Origin: JAKAFX01 sp049965715
GTDB taxonomy: Archaea > Thermoplasmatota > Thermoplasmata > Thermoplasmatales > Thermoplasmataceae
Reading direction: 5' to 3'
Length of the DNA stretch: 64,000 bases
NCBI GenBank assembly: GCA_049965715.1
Contig: JBMFWA010000006.1
Coordinates: 17,322-81,321 of the forward strand
The notes under the pieces: generated by a model
The model's database searches: none
What the model saw: only the letters and a program-made list of their open reading frames with translations
What the model was told of the DNA's origin: nothing
Position numbers and translations under genes: made by a program
In this document: one piece after another, positions 17,579 to 27,642 of the stretch
How the letters are laid out: each line of letters starts with the position of its first letter
Numbering within the stretch: position 1 is the stretch's first letter

Positions 17579-18124
17579 ATGTCAGCTCTGGTTCCAAAAC
17601 AAATATTCTTTACGAGGGGAGTGGGCAGGGGAGAAAGTGAACTCCAGTCATTCGAGGAAGCACTGCGTGATGCTCACATCGCCCAGTATAATCTGTCAAG
17701 CATCAGCTCGATATTTCCTCCTAACTGTGAGGTCGTTTCCGTGAATGACGGTTTGAAACTCCTTTCAGACGGTCAGATCCTGTTCTCGGTTCTTGCAAGA
17801 AATTCATCAAACGAGCTAAACAGGATGATATCAGCGGCAATCGGTTATGCCATTCCTAGAGATAAGAAGAAATGGGGTTACCTTAGCGAGCACCACAGTT
17901 ACGGCCAGACTGAAAAGGTGGCGGGCTATTTTGCCGAAAAGCTAGCAGCAGAGATGCTTGCCAGCACCATGGGCCTGCAGGACAAGCTTGTGTGGGACGA
18001 AAGCAAGAATGAATATGTCCTTGAAGACAAGATCCTGACCACGAAGAATATCTGCTCCACTGGTGTCGTCCTCAAATCAGGAGAATGGACAACCGTTGTT
18101 GCTGCAGCAGTGCTTATAGTTTAA
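17579..18124 (+). CDS. pdaD: Pyruvoyl-dependent arginine decarboxylase
   Basis: A 181-residue proenzyme that turns arginine into agmatine for polyamine synthesis and, in many archaea, for tRNA-Ile agmatidine. Self-cleavage at the conserved Ser43-Ser44 bond in SISSIFPP would give beta and alpha chains, with Ser44 becoming the pyruvoyl group. Other conserved blocks are FFTRGVGRGE, QSFEEALRDA, GYLSEHHSYG and the ending EWTTVVAAAVLIV. A paralog in crenarchaea decarboxylates S-adenosylmethionine, but those are a different fold family. It is 2 bases upstream of leuS. Confidence 0.93.
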   Translation: MSALVPKQIFFTRGVGRGESELQSFEEALRDAHIAQYNLSSISSIFPPNCEVVSVNDGLKLLSDGQILFSVLARNSSNELNRMISAAIGYAIPRDKKKWGYLSEHHSYGQTEKVAGYFAEKLAAEMLASTMGLQDKLVWDESKNEYVLEDKILTTKNICSTGVVLKSGEWTTVVAAAVLIV

Positions 18125-18126
18125 GG

Positions 18127-20880
18127 GTGAATCAGAATTTGGATTCCGGCAATGAACTGAAATGGCAGCAGTACTGGGAGAAGGAAGGCACATTTATCGC
18201 CTCCCCCAATGAGGAAAAGAAAAAGTACTTCATAACAGTGCCTTATCCGTACACCAATGCTCCGCTGCACATAGGCCACGGCCGCACTTATCTGCTGGCG
18301 GACATCATTGCCAGATTCCACAGGATCAACGGGTACAATGTGCTCTATCCCATGGCGTTCCATCAGAGCGGAACTCCAATACTTGCACTTTCACAGAGAA
18401 TAAGATCCGGCGATGAATCCATGGTGAAGATGTATACGAATTACCTGTCACTTTATGAGAATGACCCCAAAGAAATTAAAAGAACACTGGCCAGTTTTTC
18501 TGATCCAAAGAACATTGCCGATTACTTCTCTGCTGAAATAATAAAGGACTTCAGCCTCATGGGGTTTTCAATCGATTGGTCAAGAAGATTTACCACATCC
18601 GATCCGGTTTATCAGGAATTTGTCAAATGGCAGTTTCTGAAGTTGAACGACCTGGGATACATTAAAAAGGGGACCTATCCTGTGCTTTACAGCGTGGAGG
18701 ACGAGAATGCCGTAGGCGAGGACGATATAAAGGACGGGGATATCGACAAGGTGAGCATTGAGGAATATACGGGCGTGATATTCAGGGGGAGGGAGTTCTC
18801 GCTTGTAGCCGCTTCGTTAAGGCCGGAAACAATTTTCGGCGTGACGAATCTCTGGATCAGCGACAGGGGCGATTACCTCCTGTGCACCCTGAACGGGGCT
18901 AAAGTGGTACTATCCAGATCATCATTCGAGAAGCTCGTTTATCAGAACTATGAAATATCTCTCGTGAGGGAAATTAAAAGGTCAGAAATACTGGGCGAGG
19001 AGTTCGAGGCACCGCTGTCAGGGCGAAAGGTGAATGTCTACGAATCGACAATAGTGAACCCGGACAACGGCACAGGAATCGTATATTCTGTACCGGGGCA
19101 TTCAATCTGGGATTATGCGGGGATAATGAATTCAAACTTTCACCCTGATCCCATCAAGATCATAGACGTGCCGGATGACAAAAATACAGTGGAAAGCCTC
19201 TATCGCAAAATGAAGATTCAGTCTGTGCAGGACTCGGAAAAGCTCAGAGAAGCAACTCAGATACTGTACAAGGAAGAATATTACAGCGGAAGGCTGAACG
19301 ACCAGAACGATGTTTATTCTGGCATGAGCGTGAAAGAGGCCAGGGATGCAATAATCGCTGACCTGAAGAAGCTCGGGCTTTCAATCGTTGTATACGAGAC
19401 AAGCAGGGTTGCGGAGACCAGGTCAGGAGCGAAGGTCATCGTTGCAATCATGAAGGATCAGTGGTTTATCGATTATTCCAACAGGGAGTGGAAGGATCGC
19501 ACAAGGGCACTTGTCGATTCAATGGATATTTTTCCCTCATCCTATAGAGAGTCGATCAAGGAGGTCATAGAATGGTTGAGGGAAAGGCCATGTGCCAGAA
19601 AGAGGGGAATAGGGACAAGACTGCCGTTCGATCAGAACTGGATCATTGAATCACTCTCAGACTCCACAATTTACCCGGTGCTCTACACATGCTATCCCTA
19701 TCTGGTCAGGATATTCGAGAAGATAAGGGAAATCACCACAGATATACTTGACCATATAATGCTGGGTTATCCTCTTCCAGACGGAAAGTATGACAGTGAT
19801 GTGACGGCACAGATTACGGAGGCAAGAAAGGAGAAAGAGTACTGGTACGGCGTGGATCTGAGACTGACTGCAACTCCCCACCTGACAAATCATCTCGTAT
19901 TTTACCTCATGAATCATGTTGCGCTGTTCAGCGGAAAGGACCTACCGCATGGAATTGCAATATCAGGTCTTGTTATTGTCGAAGGATCAAAGATCGGAAA
20001 AAGCAAGGGAAACGCAATTCCACTGAGCGTCATATCAAACAAATATTCTGCAGACATATATCGCCTTTACATGTCCATATCAGCCGATCCGCAGTCTGTG
20101 ATTGACTGGAAGGAGAGCGAGATACAGTCAGTTCTGAAGAAATACCAGTCTCTGGTGGAGATTCTCTCATCCGTGAATTCAACTTCCATTGATAATGGAA
20201 ATATGAGCGAAGTTGAGAAGTGGTTCATATCCGTATTCAGGTTGCGAATGGCGTCGTTTGTGGACTCCATAAGGAACTTCAACATCAGGCAGGGAATAGT
20301 TTCGATCTTCTTCGATGTTATGAACGACATAAAGAGGCTTGAAAGGAGAGGTGGATCTCGGTCCAGAATGCTCCAGTTGATCGCAGGGGAATGGCTGAAA
20401 GCGCTCTCCGTTGTAATTCCGTTCGTTTCAGAGGAACAGTGGCATCGTCTGGATCTTCCGGGATCGGTGGCAAATGCACAACTGGATTCATACTCTCCGG
20501 AAAATATAGACAGAGATCTCCTGGAGAGGGAATCTTACATTGATCGTGTCGAGGAGGACATCAGGAGCATTCTGAAGGTCATCGGAAAGGAGCCCGTAAG
20601 GATAAACATCTATGTTGCTGGCGATGATCAGCGGAGCGTCATGATGGCGGTTTCAGAAAACAGAACCAAAAGCATCCAGAAGAATCTTCTATCCCTGATT
20701 CCGGAAGCGATGAAGGTCAGGAACCTGGTAAGTATATACAAATTCGATGAGCTTTCCGTTCTCAGGGAAAATGCAGATTATTTCAGGACGATATTCAATG
20801 CAGAGATCCATGTGGATAAGGCTGTGATACAGAAAGGAAAAAATGCCTGGCCGGGCAGACCGCTTATAAGAATAGAGTGA
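18127..20880 (+). CDS. leuS: Leucyl-tRNA synthetase
   Basis: Class I aminoacyl-tRNA synthetase of 917 residues, archaeal/eukaryal type, with a PYPYTNAPLHIGHGRTY opening that holds the HIGH motif (about residue 47-50) and a KMSKS-equivalent KIGKS at about 621. The editing (CP1) domain lies between, with an RPET-type segment (SLRPETIFG). The GTG at 18127 gives the usual N-terminus (NELKWQQYWEKE), 2 bases after the pdaD stop. An upstream extension would run into pdaD. The length is near the family norm. Confidence 0.95.
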   Translation: MNQNLDSGNELKWQQYWEKEGTFIASPNEEKKKYFITVPYPYTNAPLHIGHGRTYLLADIIARFHRINGYNVLYPMAFHQSGTPILALSQRIRSGDESMVKMYTNYLSLYENDPKEIKRTLASFSDPKNIADYFSAEIIKDFSLMGFSIDWSRRFTTSDPVYQEFVKWQFLKLNDLGYIKKGTYPVLYSVEDENAVGEDDIKDGDIDKVSIEEYTGVIFRGREFSLVAASLRPETIFGVTNLWISDRGDYLLCTLNGAKVVLSRSSFEKLVYQNYEISLVREIKRSEILGEEFEAPLSGRKVNVYESTIVNPDNGTGIVYSVPGHSIWDYAGIMNSNFHPDPIKIIDVPDDKNTVESLYRKMKIQSVQDSEKLREATQILYKEEYYSGRLNDQNDVYSGMSVKEARDAIIADLKKLGLSIVVYETSRVAETRSGAKVIVAIMKDQWFIDYSNREWKDRTRALVDSMDIFPSSYRESIKEVIEWLRERPCARKRGIGTRLPFDQNWIIESLSDSTIYPVLYTCYPYLVRIFEKIREITTDILDHIMLGYPLPDGKYDSDVTAQITEARKEKEYWYGVDLRLTATPHLTNHLVFYLMNHVALFSGKDLPHGIAISGLVIVEGSKIGKSKGNAIPLSVISNKYSADIYRLYMSISADPQSVIDWKESEIQSVLKKYQSLVEILSSVNSTSIDNGNMSEVEKWFISVFRLRMASFVDSIRNFNIRQGIVSIFFDVMNDIKRLERRGGSRSRMLQLIAGEWLKALSVVIPFVSEEQWHRLDLPGSVANAQLDSYSPENIDRDLLERESYIDRVEEDIRSILKVIGKEPVRINIYVAGDDQRSVMMAVSENRTKSIQKNLLSLIPEAMKVRNLVSIYKFDELSVLRENADYFRTIFNAEIHVDKAVIQKGKNAWPGRPLIRIE

Positions 20881-20934
20881 TCATGATGATCGCTTCAAGT
20901 GAACAATTATTAGTTTGTGGCGTGATTACGAAGT

Positions 20935-22902
20935 ATGGAGTCCAGATGGAAGGAAGAGAAATTTAAAGATTCACTGGAGGAAAGAGTTTACTCATCGCGC
21001 CTGCTGGGGTCAGAAGACACCCTTGTTCTGCATGGGGGCGGGAACACCTCTGTCAAGGTCAATGAAACGGATCATACCGGCAGATCAATCATTGTTCTCA
21101 GGGTAAAAGGAAGTGGATCCGATCTGGCAACCATTGAGAGAAAAGGTTTCACCGGACTACGTCTTGAAGACCTCAGAGCAGCCTCCAGCATAGAGGAGAT
21201 GAGCGACGAGGAGATGGTATCGTATCTGAGAAAGAGCATGGTCGATCCTTCTGAGGCTTCTCCTTCAGTGGAGTCATTTCTCCATGCATTCATACCTGCA
21301 AAATTTGTGGATCATTCACACTCCGATGCCATTCTTGCCGTAACCAACTCTGGAAAGAGCCAGAGTGATATTGCATCCATAATAGGCAATGTTATCGTCC
21401 TCCCATACATTCCACCAGGATTCAAGCTTGCGAAGGCGGTTCTCCATATTATTCCAAAAATTTCCGGCGGCATCAGGGGAATAATTCTTGAGAAACACGG
21501 ACTTTTCACATTCGGTGAAACTGCAAGGGAAAGCTATGAGAATCACATCGCCATTGTCAGCAGCGCAGAGAAATATCTCAGCAATGCTGAAAAGAACATA
21601 CTGGCTAAAAAGTTCGATAATATCGATATCGATTACCAGCAATGGCTCCCCAGAATCAGAGGGTCACTTTCAAGGAAGAGGAAAAAAATTCTCCTGGTCA
21701 GGAGGGATGAAATCGCGATGAAGATCGCACAGTCCGAGGAAGCAATGATATTCCAGAAATCAGGCCCCGCCACACCTGATATGCTCATAAGGACAAAGTA
21801 TGACTATCTTTACTGCGAGAAAATCGACGATATACTAAGGCAGATAGACTCCTTTGCGGAAACCTATACCGCTGAATACGGGAAGTACGTGAAGGGTTTT
21901 CCCATGCATGATCCCTATCCAACCATCATAGTCATAAGGGGTTGGGGCATCATCACTTCTGGAATAAGCCAGAAGGAAGCCTCCATAGTCATGGATCAGT
22001 TCATTCACAGCATAAAGGTCAACTCTCTTGCAAGATCGATAGGCAGGCATGAGTTCATAACAAGGCAGGAAGCATACGATATGGAATACTGGCCGCTTGA
22101 GGAGGCTAAACTGAAGAAGACATTATACAAGAATCTCCAGGGGTCGGTCTCAGTGGTGACAGGAGCGGCAAGCGGAATAGGATTGGAGGCTGCAATAAGG
22201 CTTTCCCAGAACGGATCGGTAGTCGTTGCGTGTGACATCGATCCAGATCTGAAGAATGTTGTCGATTCAATGGATCCGCAGATCAGGGCAAACGTGTATC
22301 CTGCTGTGGTCGACATATCCAGGGAGAAAGAGGTATGCTCACTCTACAGGGACATTATCTTAAGATATGGCGGCGTCGATGTCCTTTTCAACAATGCAGG
22401 CGTCCTCAAGACGGCACCCATAGATGAAACGACAGTGGAGGATGTCGAGCTGAGCTTCAGGGTGAACTCAATGGGCGTTTTTCTCATGACTAAGGAGGCA
22501 TTCATCATCATGAAAGCCCAGAAAATCGGGGGAAACGTTGTTTTTAACATAACCAAAAATCTCACGCACCCCGGAGTCGGGATGCTCTCATATGGTTCTT
22601 CCAAGGCCTTCTCTGCGCAGATATGCCATTACGTGGCTAAGGAGGGCGGACCATATGGAATAAGGGCCAATATCATAAATCCGGACAAAATCTTCAAGGG
22701 CTCCAAGATATGGGCCAACGGAGTTCTTGAAAAGAGGGCACAGGCAAAGAAGCAGACGGTTGATGAATACAAGCGTTCCAATCTCCTAAGGGTCGAGGTT
22801 TTACCGGAGCATGTGGCAAACGTTCTCATCTCTCTGCTGAACGATGAGATATTCGGCGCCACAACGGATGCCATGATCCCGGTAGACGGCGGAGTGATCT
22901 GA
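20935..22902 (+). CDS. Class II aldolase / short-chain dehydrogenase fusion
   Basis: A 655-residue two-domain protein like bacterial and archaeal rhamnulose-1-phosphate aldolase/alcohol dehydrogenase (COG3347 + SDR). The N-terminal aldolase domain shows HGGGNTSVK, a metal-binding HSHSDA (about residue 122-127) and ILEKHGLFTFGE. The SDR domain starts at about 400 with VVTGAASGIG and has NNAG and the catalytic YGSSK (Tyr553, Lys557). The natural substrate is unknown: no rhamnose genes are nearby. A likely job is cleavage of a ketose phosphate to lactaldehyde-type products with redox coupling. Confidence 0.85.
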   Translation: MESRWKEEKFKDSLEERVYSSRLLGSEDTLVLHGGGNTSVKVNETDHTGRSIIVLRVKGSGSDLATIERKGFTGLRLEDLRAASSIEEMSDEEMVSYLRKSMVDPSEASPSVESFLHAFIPAKFVDHSHSDAILAVTNSGKSQSDIASIIGNVIVLPYIPPGFKLAKAVLHIIPKISGGIRGIILEKHGLFTFGETARESYENHIAIVSSAEKYLSNAEKNILAKKFDNIDIDYQQWLPRIRGSLSRKRKKILLVRRDEIAMKIAQSEEAMIFQKSGPATPDMLIRTKYDYLYCEKIDDILRQIDSFAETYTAEYGKYVKGFPMHDPYPTIIVIRGWGIITSGISQKEASIVMDQFIHSIKVNSLARSIGRHEFITRQEAYDMEYWPLEEAKLKKTLYKNLQGSVSVVTGAASGIGLEAAIRLSQNGSVVVACDIDPDLKNVVDSMDPQIRANVYPAVVDISREKEVCSLYRDIILRYGGVDVLFNNAGVLKTAPIDETTVEDVELSFRVNSMGVFLMTKEAFIIMKAQKIGGNVVFNITKNLTHPGVGMLSYGSSKAFSAQICHYVAKEGGPYGIRANIINPDKIFKGSKIWANGVLEKRAQAKKQTVDEYKRSNLLRVEVLPEHVANVLISLLNDEIFGATTDAMIPVDGGVI

Positions 22903-23889
22903 TCAGAAGAAATTTCGCAGGAGTCTGGTAAGACTCAACCGGATGCCAAAATCTCTTAAATCTTTCCTGACAATGTTGAGACTCTTCAGGTTTGATATAT
23001 CTCTCAGGTGACCATTCTGGGACTTTTTCAACAGGTCGAACAGATTATAGTAATACCCCATCTCCCTGTAAAGGCAGGAAAGGTATTCCCTTCCGATTTT
23101 CTGGATATCATCACTTCCTGAGATGGCTTTGAAGAGGCATTCCGCACTTCTTATTGAGGGCATGATTCCCTCTCCCGTGATCGGTGATACACAACCCGCG
23201 GCCTCTCCCACAGCCACTACATTTCCGATGGCTGATTCCTGAAAAAGAGGCCTGATCCTGATTCGTCTTCCGGTGACAAGAATCCTTTTCCTGTTTCCCA
23301 AATATTGATCAATGAGTTCAGGATCAGATGAACCGGCACCGATGTGCCACCTGTTGCCAAGAGGAAATTCCCAGTAATAACCCCTGCCTTCTGGAAAATA
23401 GTGAAAATAAAAATCATCATGATCGCCACTTTCGCAGAGGTATTCCTTTGCGATCATGCTGTAATCATTCTCTGATTTACCTATCAGTCCCCTGGAGATC
23501 CCGGTGGCGTCCACTGTTAAGGAACCGGCTTCAGGGATGAGCCTTGACGTAAAGATATCAATTCCATTGTTCATATCCTCTATCATTCTTTTCTTGTCTA
23601 TTGTGCAAAGCCCCGACGATCCAAATTTGATCTCAAATCTGTCCGAGGACAGGAAAACGTGATCTGCCTCAGACATCACATATCTGTCAGGATCCATGTT
23701 CACGATTTCAAGGGCTTTACGGAGAAGATTCCTGTTGGTCGCATACCCGCAGGGCAGGTAGTAATCTCTTCTCCGGGGGTCATGGCATTTCACATCAAAT
23801 CCATTATCCTGGAGCCTTTTTGCAAGATATGAACCTGCCACACCCATGCCGGCTATGAAAATCAGTTTATCACCATTGGCATTACTCAA
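22903..23889 (-). CDS. Geranylgeranyl reductase-family FAD protein
   Basis: A 328-residue flavoprotein. It opens with a Rossmann FAD site IAGMGVAGSYLAKRL and contains GEAAGCVSPITGEGIMPSIRSAE, the FAD-contact block typical of geranylgeranyl reductases. Those enzymes saturate isoprenoid chains of archaeal lipids. It is shorter than the usual ~390-residue enzyme and lacks the standard PxxxC signature in the expected place (it has YYLPCGY), so substrate and even activity are uncertain. A TTG at 23889 is the only plausible start: a stop lies three codons upstream and the FAD strand begins at residue 8. It abuts divergent truA. Confidence 0.65.
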   Translation of the reverse strand: MSNANGDKLIFIAGMGVAGSYLAKRLQDNGFDVKCHDPRRRDYYLPCGYATNRNLLRKALEIVNMDPDRYVMSEADHVFLSSDRFEIKFGSSGLCTIDKKRMIEDMNNGIDIFTSRLIPEAGSLTVDATGISRGLIGKSENDYSMIAKEYLCESGDHDDFYFHYFPEGRGYYWEFPLGNRWHIGAGSSDPELIDQYLGNRKRILVTGRRIRIRPLFQESAIGNVVAVGEAAGCVSPITGEGIMPSIRSAECLFKAISGSDDIQKIGREYLSCLYREMGYYYNLFDLLKKSQNGHLRDISNLKSLNIVRKDLRDFGIRLSLTRLLRNFF

Positions 23890-23900
23890 TGAGGATCATG

Positions 23901-24716
23901 ATGAAATACATTATCAAGTTCAGTTATGACGGTACAAGATTTTCAGGGTATCAGAGGGGCAATGGAGAAAGAAGCGTCGAGGATACCATTCAGAGAGAGA
24001 TTGACAGACTGGGCATCAATTCTGAGATAAGATCAGCAGCCAGAACGGACAGGGGCGTAAGCGCCGTATCTAATGTTTTCTCCGTGGAATACGGGGATCG
24101 CATTGAAAAACTCATGGGAATCCTGAATTCACAGATTGCTGAAATGTCCTTTCATTCGTTTGCAGCGGTGGATGAAAAATTCAACCCGAGGCACTGCACA
24201 ATGAAGTGGTACAGGTATTACCTGTTCCGGGAAGTTAATATTGAGGGTCTCGTGCATGTTCTTGGAAAGTTCCGTGGAACCCACGACTTCAGGAATTTCT
24301 GTCGAAGTGACGGAAGAAACACAATTAGAAGCATAAGCGAGATAAAGGTTGGATCTGAAAACAGATCAACATTCATTGATTTCTATGCTCAGAGTTTTTT
24401 GTGGCAGCAGATAAGAACCATAATGGCTTACGCGGTACAGCATTCTGAAGGCCCGGACGATTCCGATCCCTTTGCGACCTCTGAAAGGTATGGAGGGATC
24501 GCAGTTCCACAGTCTCTTATACTCATGGATATAAATTACGAATCTGTGGGATTCACACGGTACAGATCCAGATCAAAGGAGAAATTCCTTGAAAGGAACC
24601 TGAACGAGATCAGATCGAGGTACACATTCCTAAGCCTGGAAATGGATAATCTGAAACGTTCTGGAATTTATTCTGACTTCGATTTTAAAGAACCGGGGAC
24701 TTCTTCAGAAGGGTGA
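23901..24716 (+). CDS. truA: tRNA pseudouridine synthase A
   Basis: A 271-residue TruA homolog that forms pseudouridine at positions 38-40 of tRNA. The catalytic aspartate is Asp50 in SAARTDRGVSA. Other family blocks are FSYDGTRFSGYQ and KFRGTHDFRNFC. ATG at 23901 is preferred because TGAGGATC precedes it; ATGs at 23898 and 23889 are also in frame. The start lies within a dozen bases of the divergent reductase gene. The stop overlaps the next gene's GTG start. Confidence 0.92.
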   Translation: MKYIIKFSYDGTRFSGYQRGNGERSVEDTIQREIDRLGINSEIRSAARTDRGVSAVSNVFSVEYGDRIEKLMGILNSQIAEMSFHSFAAVDEKFNPRHCTMKWYRYYLFREVNIEGLVHVLGKFRGTHDFRNFCRSDGRNTIRSISEIKVGSENRSTFIDFYAQSFLWQQIRTIMAYAVQHSEGPDDSDPFATSERYGGIAVPQSLILMDINYESVGFTRYRSRSKEKFLERNLNEIRSRYTFLSLEMDNLKRSGIYSDFDFKEPGTSSEG

Positions 24717-25417
24717 ATAAAGCAATATTCTATCATATTGCGCGTGCACTTTATAAGAATTGGTGCAATTGTATGGCCATGCATCACAGTACTGAAGGGG
24801 AATTTGTTACCGTTGGAAACGGGAGGGTCTTTCACAGGTTTTCAAACGCAAAAGACGAAATGGAAAGCATAATTCTCGTGCACGGGTGGTCCTACACTTC
24901 AAGTGACTGGGATAAGGCGGATCTCTTCAGCAGGTTATCATCTATGGGCATCAGTGTTTATGCCCCTGATTATCCCGGCTTTGGTGAGTCTCCATCCAAT
25001 GATAAATATGCAATCTCCAGGGGAAACATCGAAAAAGGTCCGGCGTTCATAAGTGACTATATGGAATCAATAGGGGTTAAGAAAGCTCACATTCTCGGGG
25101 CCTCAATGGGAGGAGGCATGGCAATTCTGTCAGCTCTTTCGCAGCCGGAACTGCATGACAGCGTGATTGCAGCAGCCCCTGCGTGGATTGAAAACAGAAA
25201 GGAAGACCTGGGAAAGATAAAACTGCCCGTTCTCTTCATATGGGGTTCCGGGGACAGAACAGTTCCGGTTGCACTTGCAAAGGAGTACTCGGAACTCTGC
25301 AAAGTTTCAGTCCTGAAGATTATAGAGGGGGCAGGACATCCTGTTTATCTTGAGAAGCCGGAGGAGTTTTTCAGAATCATTTCAGAATTCCTGGATGGCG
25401 TGCGTAAAAGGGATTGA
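24713..25417 (+). CDS. Alpha/beta hydrolase
   Basis: A 234-residue alpha/beta-hydrolase. The catalytic triad can be assigned as Ser131 in GASMGGG, Asp181 in GSGDRTVP and His209 in GAGHPVYLEKP; the oxyanion strand is LVHGWSYTSSDW. It could be an esterase or lipase-like enzyme. No lid insertion or signal peptide is apparent. The GTG start at 24713 overlaps the truA stop by four bases, implying coupled translation. An ATG at 24773 is an alternative. Confidence 0.78.
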   Translation: MNKAIFYHIARALYKNWCNCMAMHHSTEGEFVTVGNGRVFHRFSNAKDEMESIILVHGWSYTSSDWDKADLFSRLSSMGISVYAPDYPGFGESPSNDKYAISRGNIEKGPAFISDYMESIGVKKAHILGASMGGGMAILSALSQPELHDSVIAAAPAWIENRKEDLGKIKLPVLFIWGSGDRTVPVALAKEYSELCKVSVLKIIEGAGHPVYLEKPEEFFRIISEFLDGVRKRD

Positions 25418-25507
25418 CTCATCTGGAAAAGAATCAATTGCAATATGAAAATTCCATTCAAAAAGATTAATAGTAAATCTTAAATTCACCTTGAACAGGT
25501 AATTGAA

Positions 25508-25978
25508 ATGCCACAAACGATCAACACAATGGTAGAGGGCGGAAAAGCCACAACTGGTCCTCCACTGGGTCCGGCTCTCGGACCGCTGGGACTGAATCTT
25601 GCACAGGTGATAAAGGACATAAACGAGAAAACCAAAGCATTCCAGGGAATGCAGGTCCCGGTTTCAGTCATAGTGACAGATCCAGCCCAGAAAAAGTACG
25701 AGATAAAGGTCGGGATACCGCCTACTTCCGCACTTATAAAAAAGGAACTTGGCATAGAAAAAGGGTCAGGCAAGAAAAAGGAGCAGATTGCCGGCAACGC
25801 CACTATTGATCAGATAAAGAATGTTGCAAAAGCCAAACTTTCCGACATGATGTCATATGATCTCAAGGGTGCAGTAATGGAAGTTCTGGGAACATGCGTA
25901 TCACTGGGAATAACCGTAGACGGCAAGGATCCCAAGGAGATACAAACTCTTATTAAGCAAGGATCAATGCAGATTTAA
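25508..25978 (+). CDS. rpl11: Ribosomal protein L11
   Basis: Large-subunit protein L11 (uL11) of 156 residues, which forms the base of the stalk with 23S rRNA and contacts elongation factors. Diagnostic is the N-terminal VEGGKATTGPPLGPALGPLGLN with its proline-rich helix. First gene of the L11-L1-L10-L12 stalk operon. An AGGTAAT ribosome-binding site precedes the ATG. Confidence 0.96.
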   Translation: MPQTINTMVEGGKATTGPPLGPALGPLGLNLAQVIKDINEKTKAFQGMQVPVSVIVTDPAQKKYEIKVGIPPTSALIKKELGIEKGSGKKKEQIAGNATIDQIKNVAKAKLSDMMSYDLKGAVMEVLGTCVSLGITVDGKDPKEIQTLIKQGSMQI

Positions 25979-26026
25979 TCGATGTAGGAGAGGTTATCTC
26001 GTCAGCACTACATTCAGGTGATTTAA

Positions 26027-26680
26027 TTGGCAGAGGATTCTCTAGCACTTGCGTTAAAGGAAATAAAGCAGAATGGAAAGGAAAGAAAATTTCTGGAAAG
26101 CATAGAAATGGCAGTAAACTTGAAGGACGTCGATCTTGCAGACCCTAAGAACAGGGTGAATGAGGAGATAATATTGCCAAACGGCCGCGGCAAAGAAACC
26201 AAAGTAGCGATTATAGGATCTGATGAACTCAAATCCAAAGCGAAAGGAATCGCCGATTTTGTATATGGTCCCGAAGATCTTTCAAAATTTGCCGAGGACA
26301 AGAAGAATTTTAAGAAGATTGCAAACCAGGTGGACTTTTTTATTGCAGAATCAACACTCATGGCTACGGTTGGAAAGACCCTTGGACAGGTTCTCGGACC
26401 CAGGGGAAAAATACCGAAACCGGTACCACCAGGACAGGACCCTGCATCAATGGTGTCAAATCTTCGCAAAACCGTCAGGGTCAGGAGCAGAGACAGACGA
26501 ACATTCCATGTCCTTGTCGGCACCAAGAAGATGTCGGATAAGGAAATCAGGGAGAATATTCTGGCGATCATGAAGAGGCTCACTGGAAAGCTTGAAAAAG
26601 GTACGGGCAACATTGAGTCAGTGTACATCAAGAGCACAATGGGTAAAGCGGTAAGGATTAACACAGGTGATCTGCAATGA
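26027..26680 (+). CDS. rpl1: Ribosomal protein L1
   Basis: Large-subunit protein L1 (uL1), 217 residues, of the L1 stalk that guides tRNA release. The block QVLGPRGKIPKPVPPGQD is the family hallmark. The TTG start at 26027 has GGTGAT four bases upstream, a strong reason to accept the non-ATG codon. In other archaea L1 represses its own operon by binding mRNA; a mimic of its rRNA site was not searched for. The stop overlaps the L10 start. Confidence 0.96.
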   Translation: MAEDSLALALKEIKQNGKERKFLESIEMAVNLKDVDLADPKNRVNEEIILPNGRGKETKVAIIGSDELKSKAKGIADFVYGPEDLSKFAEDKKNFKKIANQVDFFIAESTLMATVGKTLGQVLGPRGKIPKPVPPGQDPASMVSNLRKTVRVRSRDRRTFHVLVGTKKMSDKEIRENILAIMKRLTGKLEKGTGNIESVYIKSTMGKAVRINTGDLQ

Positions 26681-27627
26681 GCAAGCCAGCCCAGTGGAAG
26701 GTAGAACTGGTTTCGGATCTATCCAAAAGAATTTCCGATAACAAGCTACTGGCTGTCGCAAGCATAAAGGGAATCAGGAATTCCCAGCTTCAGCAGATAA
26801 GGAAAGATCTCAGGAAAAGTGCAAGGATTCAGGTGGTACGTGTCAGGCTTCTGGAGAAAGCTATTGATCAGGCCAAAATCCCCAATGGCGATAGATTTAA
26901 GGAATCTGCGTCGGGTCAGGTAGCCCTTATAACAACATCAGAATCACCGCTCAAGCTCTACGAAATGCTTAACCATACCAAGCAGAAGGCACCGGCAAGA
27001 GGCGGGGAAATTGCTGACGAGGACATAATCATCGAAGCAAAGGAAACAAGCTTCCCCCCTGGCCCAATGGTAAGTGAATTCCAGAAGGCCGGTCTATCCA
27101 CTGCAATAGAAAAGGGAAAAATTGTAATCAAGAAGGATACGGTTTTTGTCAAGAAGGGGGAGGTCATTTCCAGGGAGAAGGCCAAACTTATGGAAAAACT
27201 CGAGATATTTCCGCTCACAGTAGGGCTCAATCTTCTTGGAGCATATGGAGAGGGCACATTCTATCCGAAGGAATCGATTTCAATAACAATAAACGATATT
27301 ATGGGTTATGTTGCCACAGCATACTCCCAGGCAAGACAAACAGCACTTCAGTCCATGTTCCTTATACCGGAAATAATACCTGATCTTCTGGTCAAGGGAA
27401 GAATTGCCGCAGAAGCCCTCTCGCTGGAGACAGGTTTCATAGACGAGAAGAACATGGGCGTCTTCATTCTGAAGGCCATTAGGGAAGCAAATGCTCTGCT
27501 CTCCGAGGTTGAAGGTGGAACCGAAGAAGAAGTGAAAGAGGAAAAGAAAGAAATTAATAAACCCGAGGAATCATCCAAGAATACTGAAGATGATGTGTCT
27601 CAGGGATTAGGCGCACTATTTGGATAA
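26677..27627 (+). CDS. rplP0: Ribosomal protein L10 (P0)
   Basis: Stalk protein L10/P0 (uL10), 316 residues. The N-terminal rRNA-binding domain carries VASIKGIRNSQLQQIRKDLR. A hinge and the helical region that binds L12 dimers follow, then an acidic Glu/Lys-rich tail ending DDVSQGLGALFG, which is the same factor-binding tail as in L12. It overlaps the L1 gene by four bases and is followed by L12 after 15 bases. Confidence 0.96.
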   Translation: MSKPAQWKVELVSDLSKRISDNKLLAVASIKGIRNSQLQQIRKDLRKSARIQVVRVRLLEKAIDQAKIPNGDRFKESASGQVALITTSESPLKLYEMLNHTKQKAPARGGEIADEDIIIEAKETSFPPGPMVSEFQKAGLSTAIEKGKIVIKKDTVFVKKGEVISREKAKLMEKLEIFPLTVGLNLLGAYGEGTFYPKESISITINDIMGYVATAYSQARQTALQSMFLIPEIIPDLLVKGRIAAEALSLETGFIDEKNMGVFILKAIREANALLSEVEGGTEEEVKEEKKEINKPEESSKNTEDDVSQGLGALFG

Positions 27628-27642
27628 AGGAGGAAAAAGAGA

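Noticed and set aside
26023..26664. A 213-codon minus-strand frame opposite ribosomal L1.
   Set aside because: It mirrors the well-supported L1 gene and shows no known domain.
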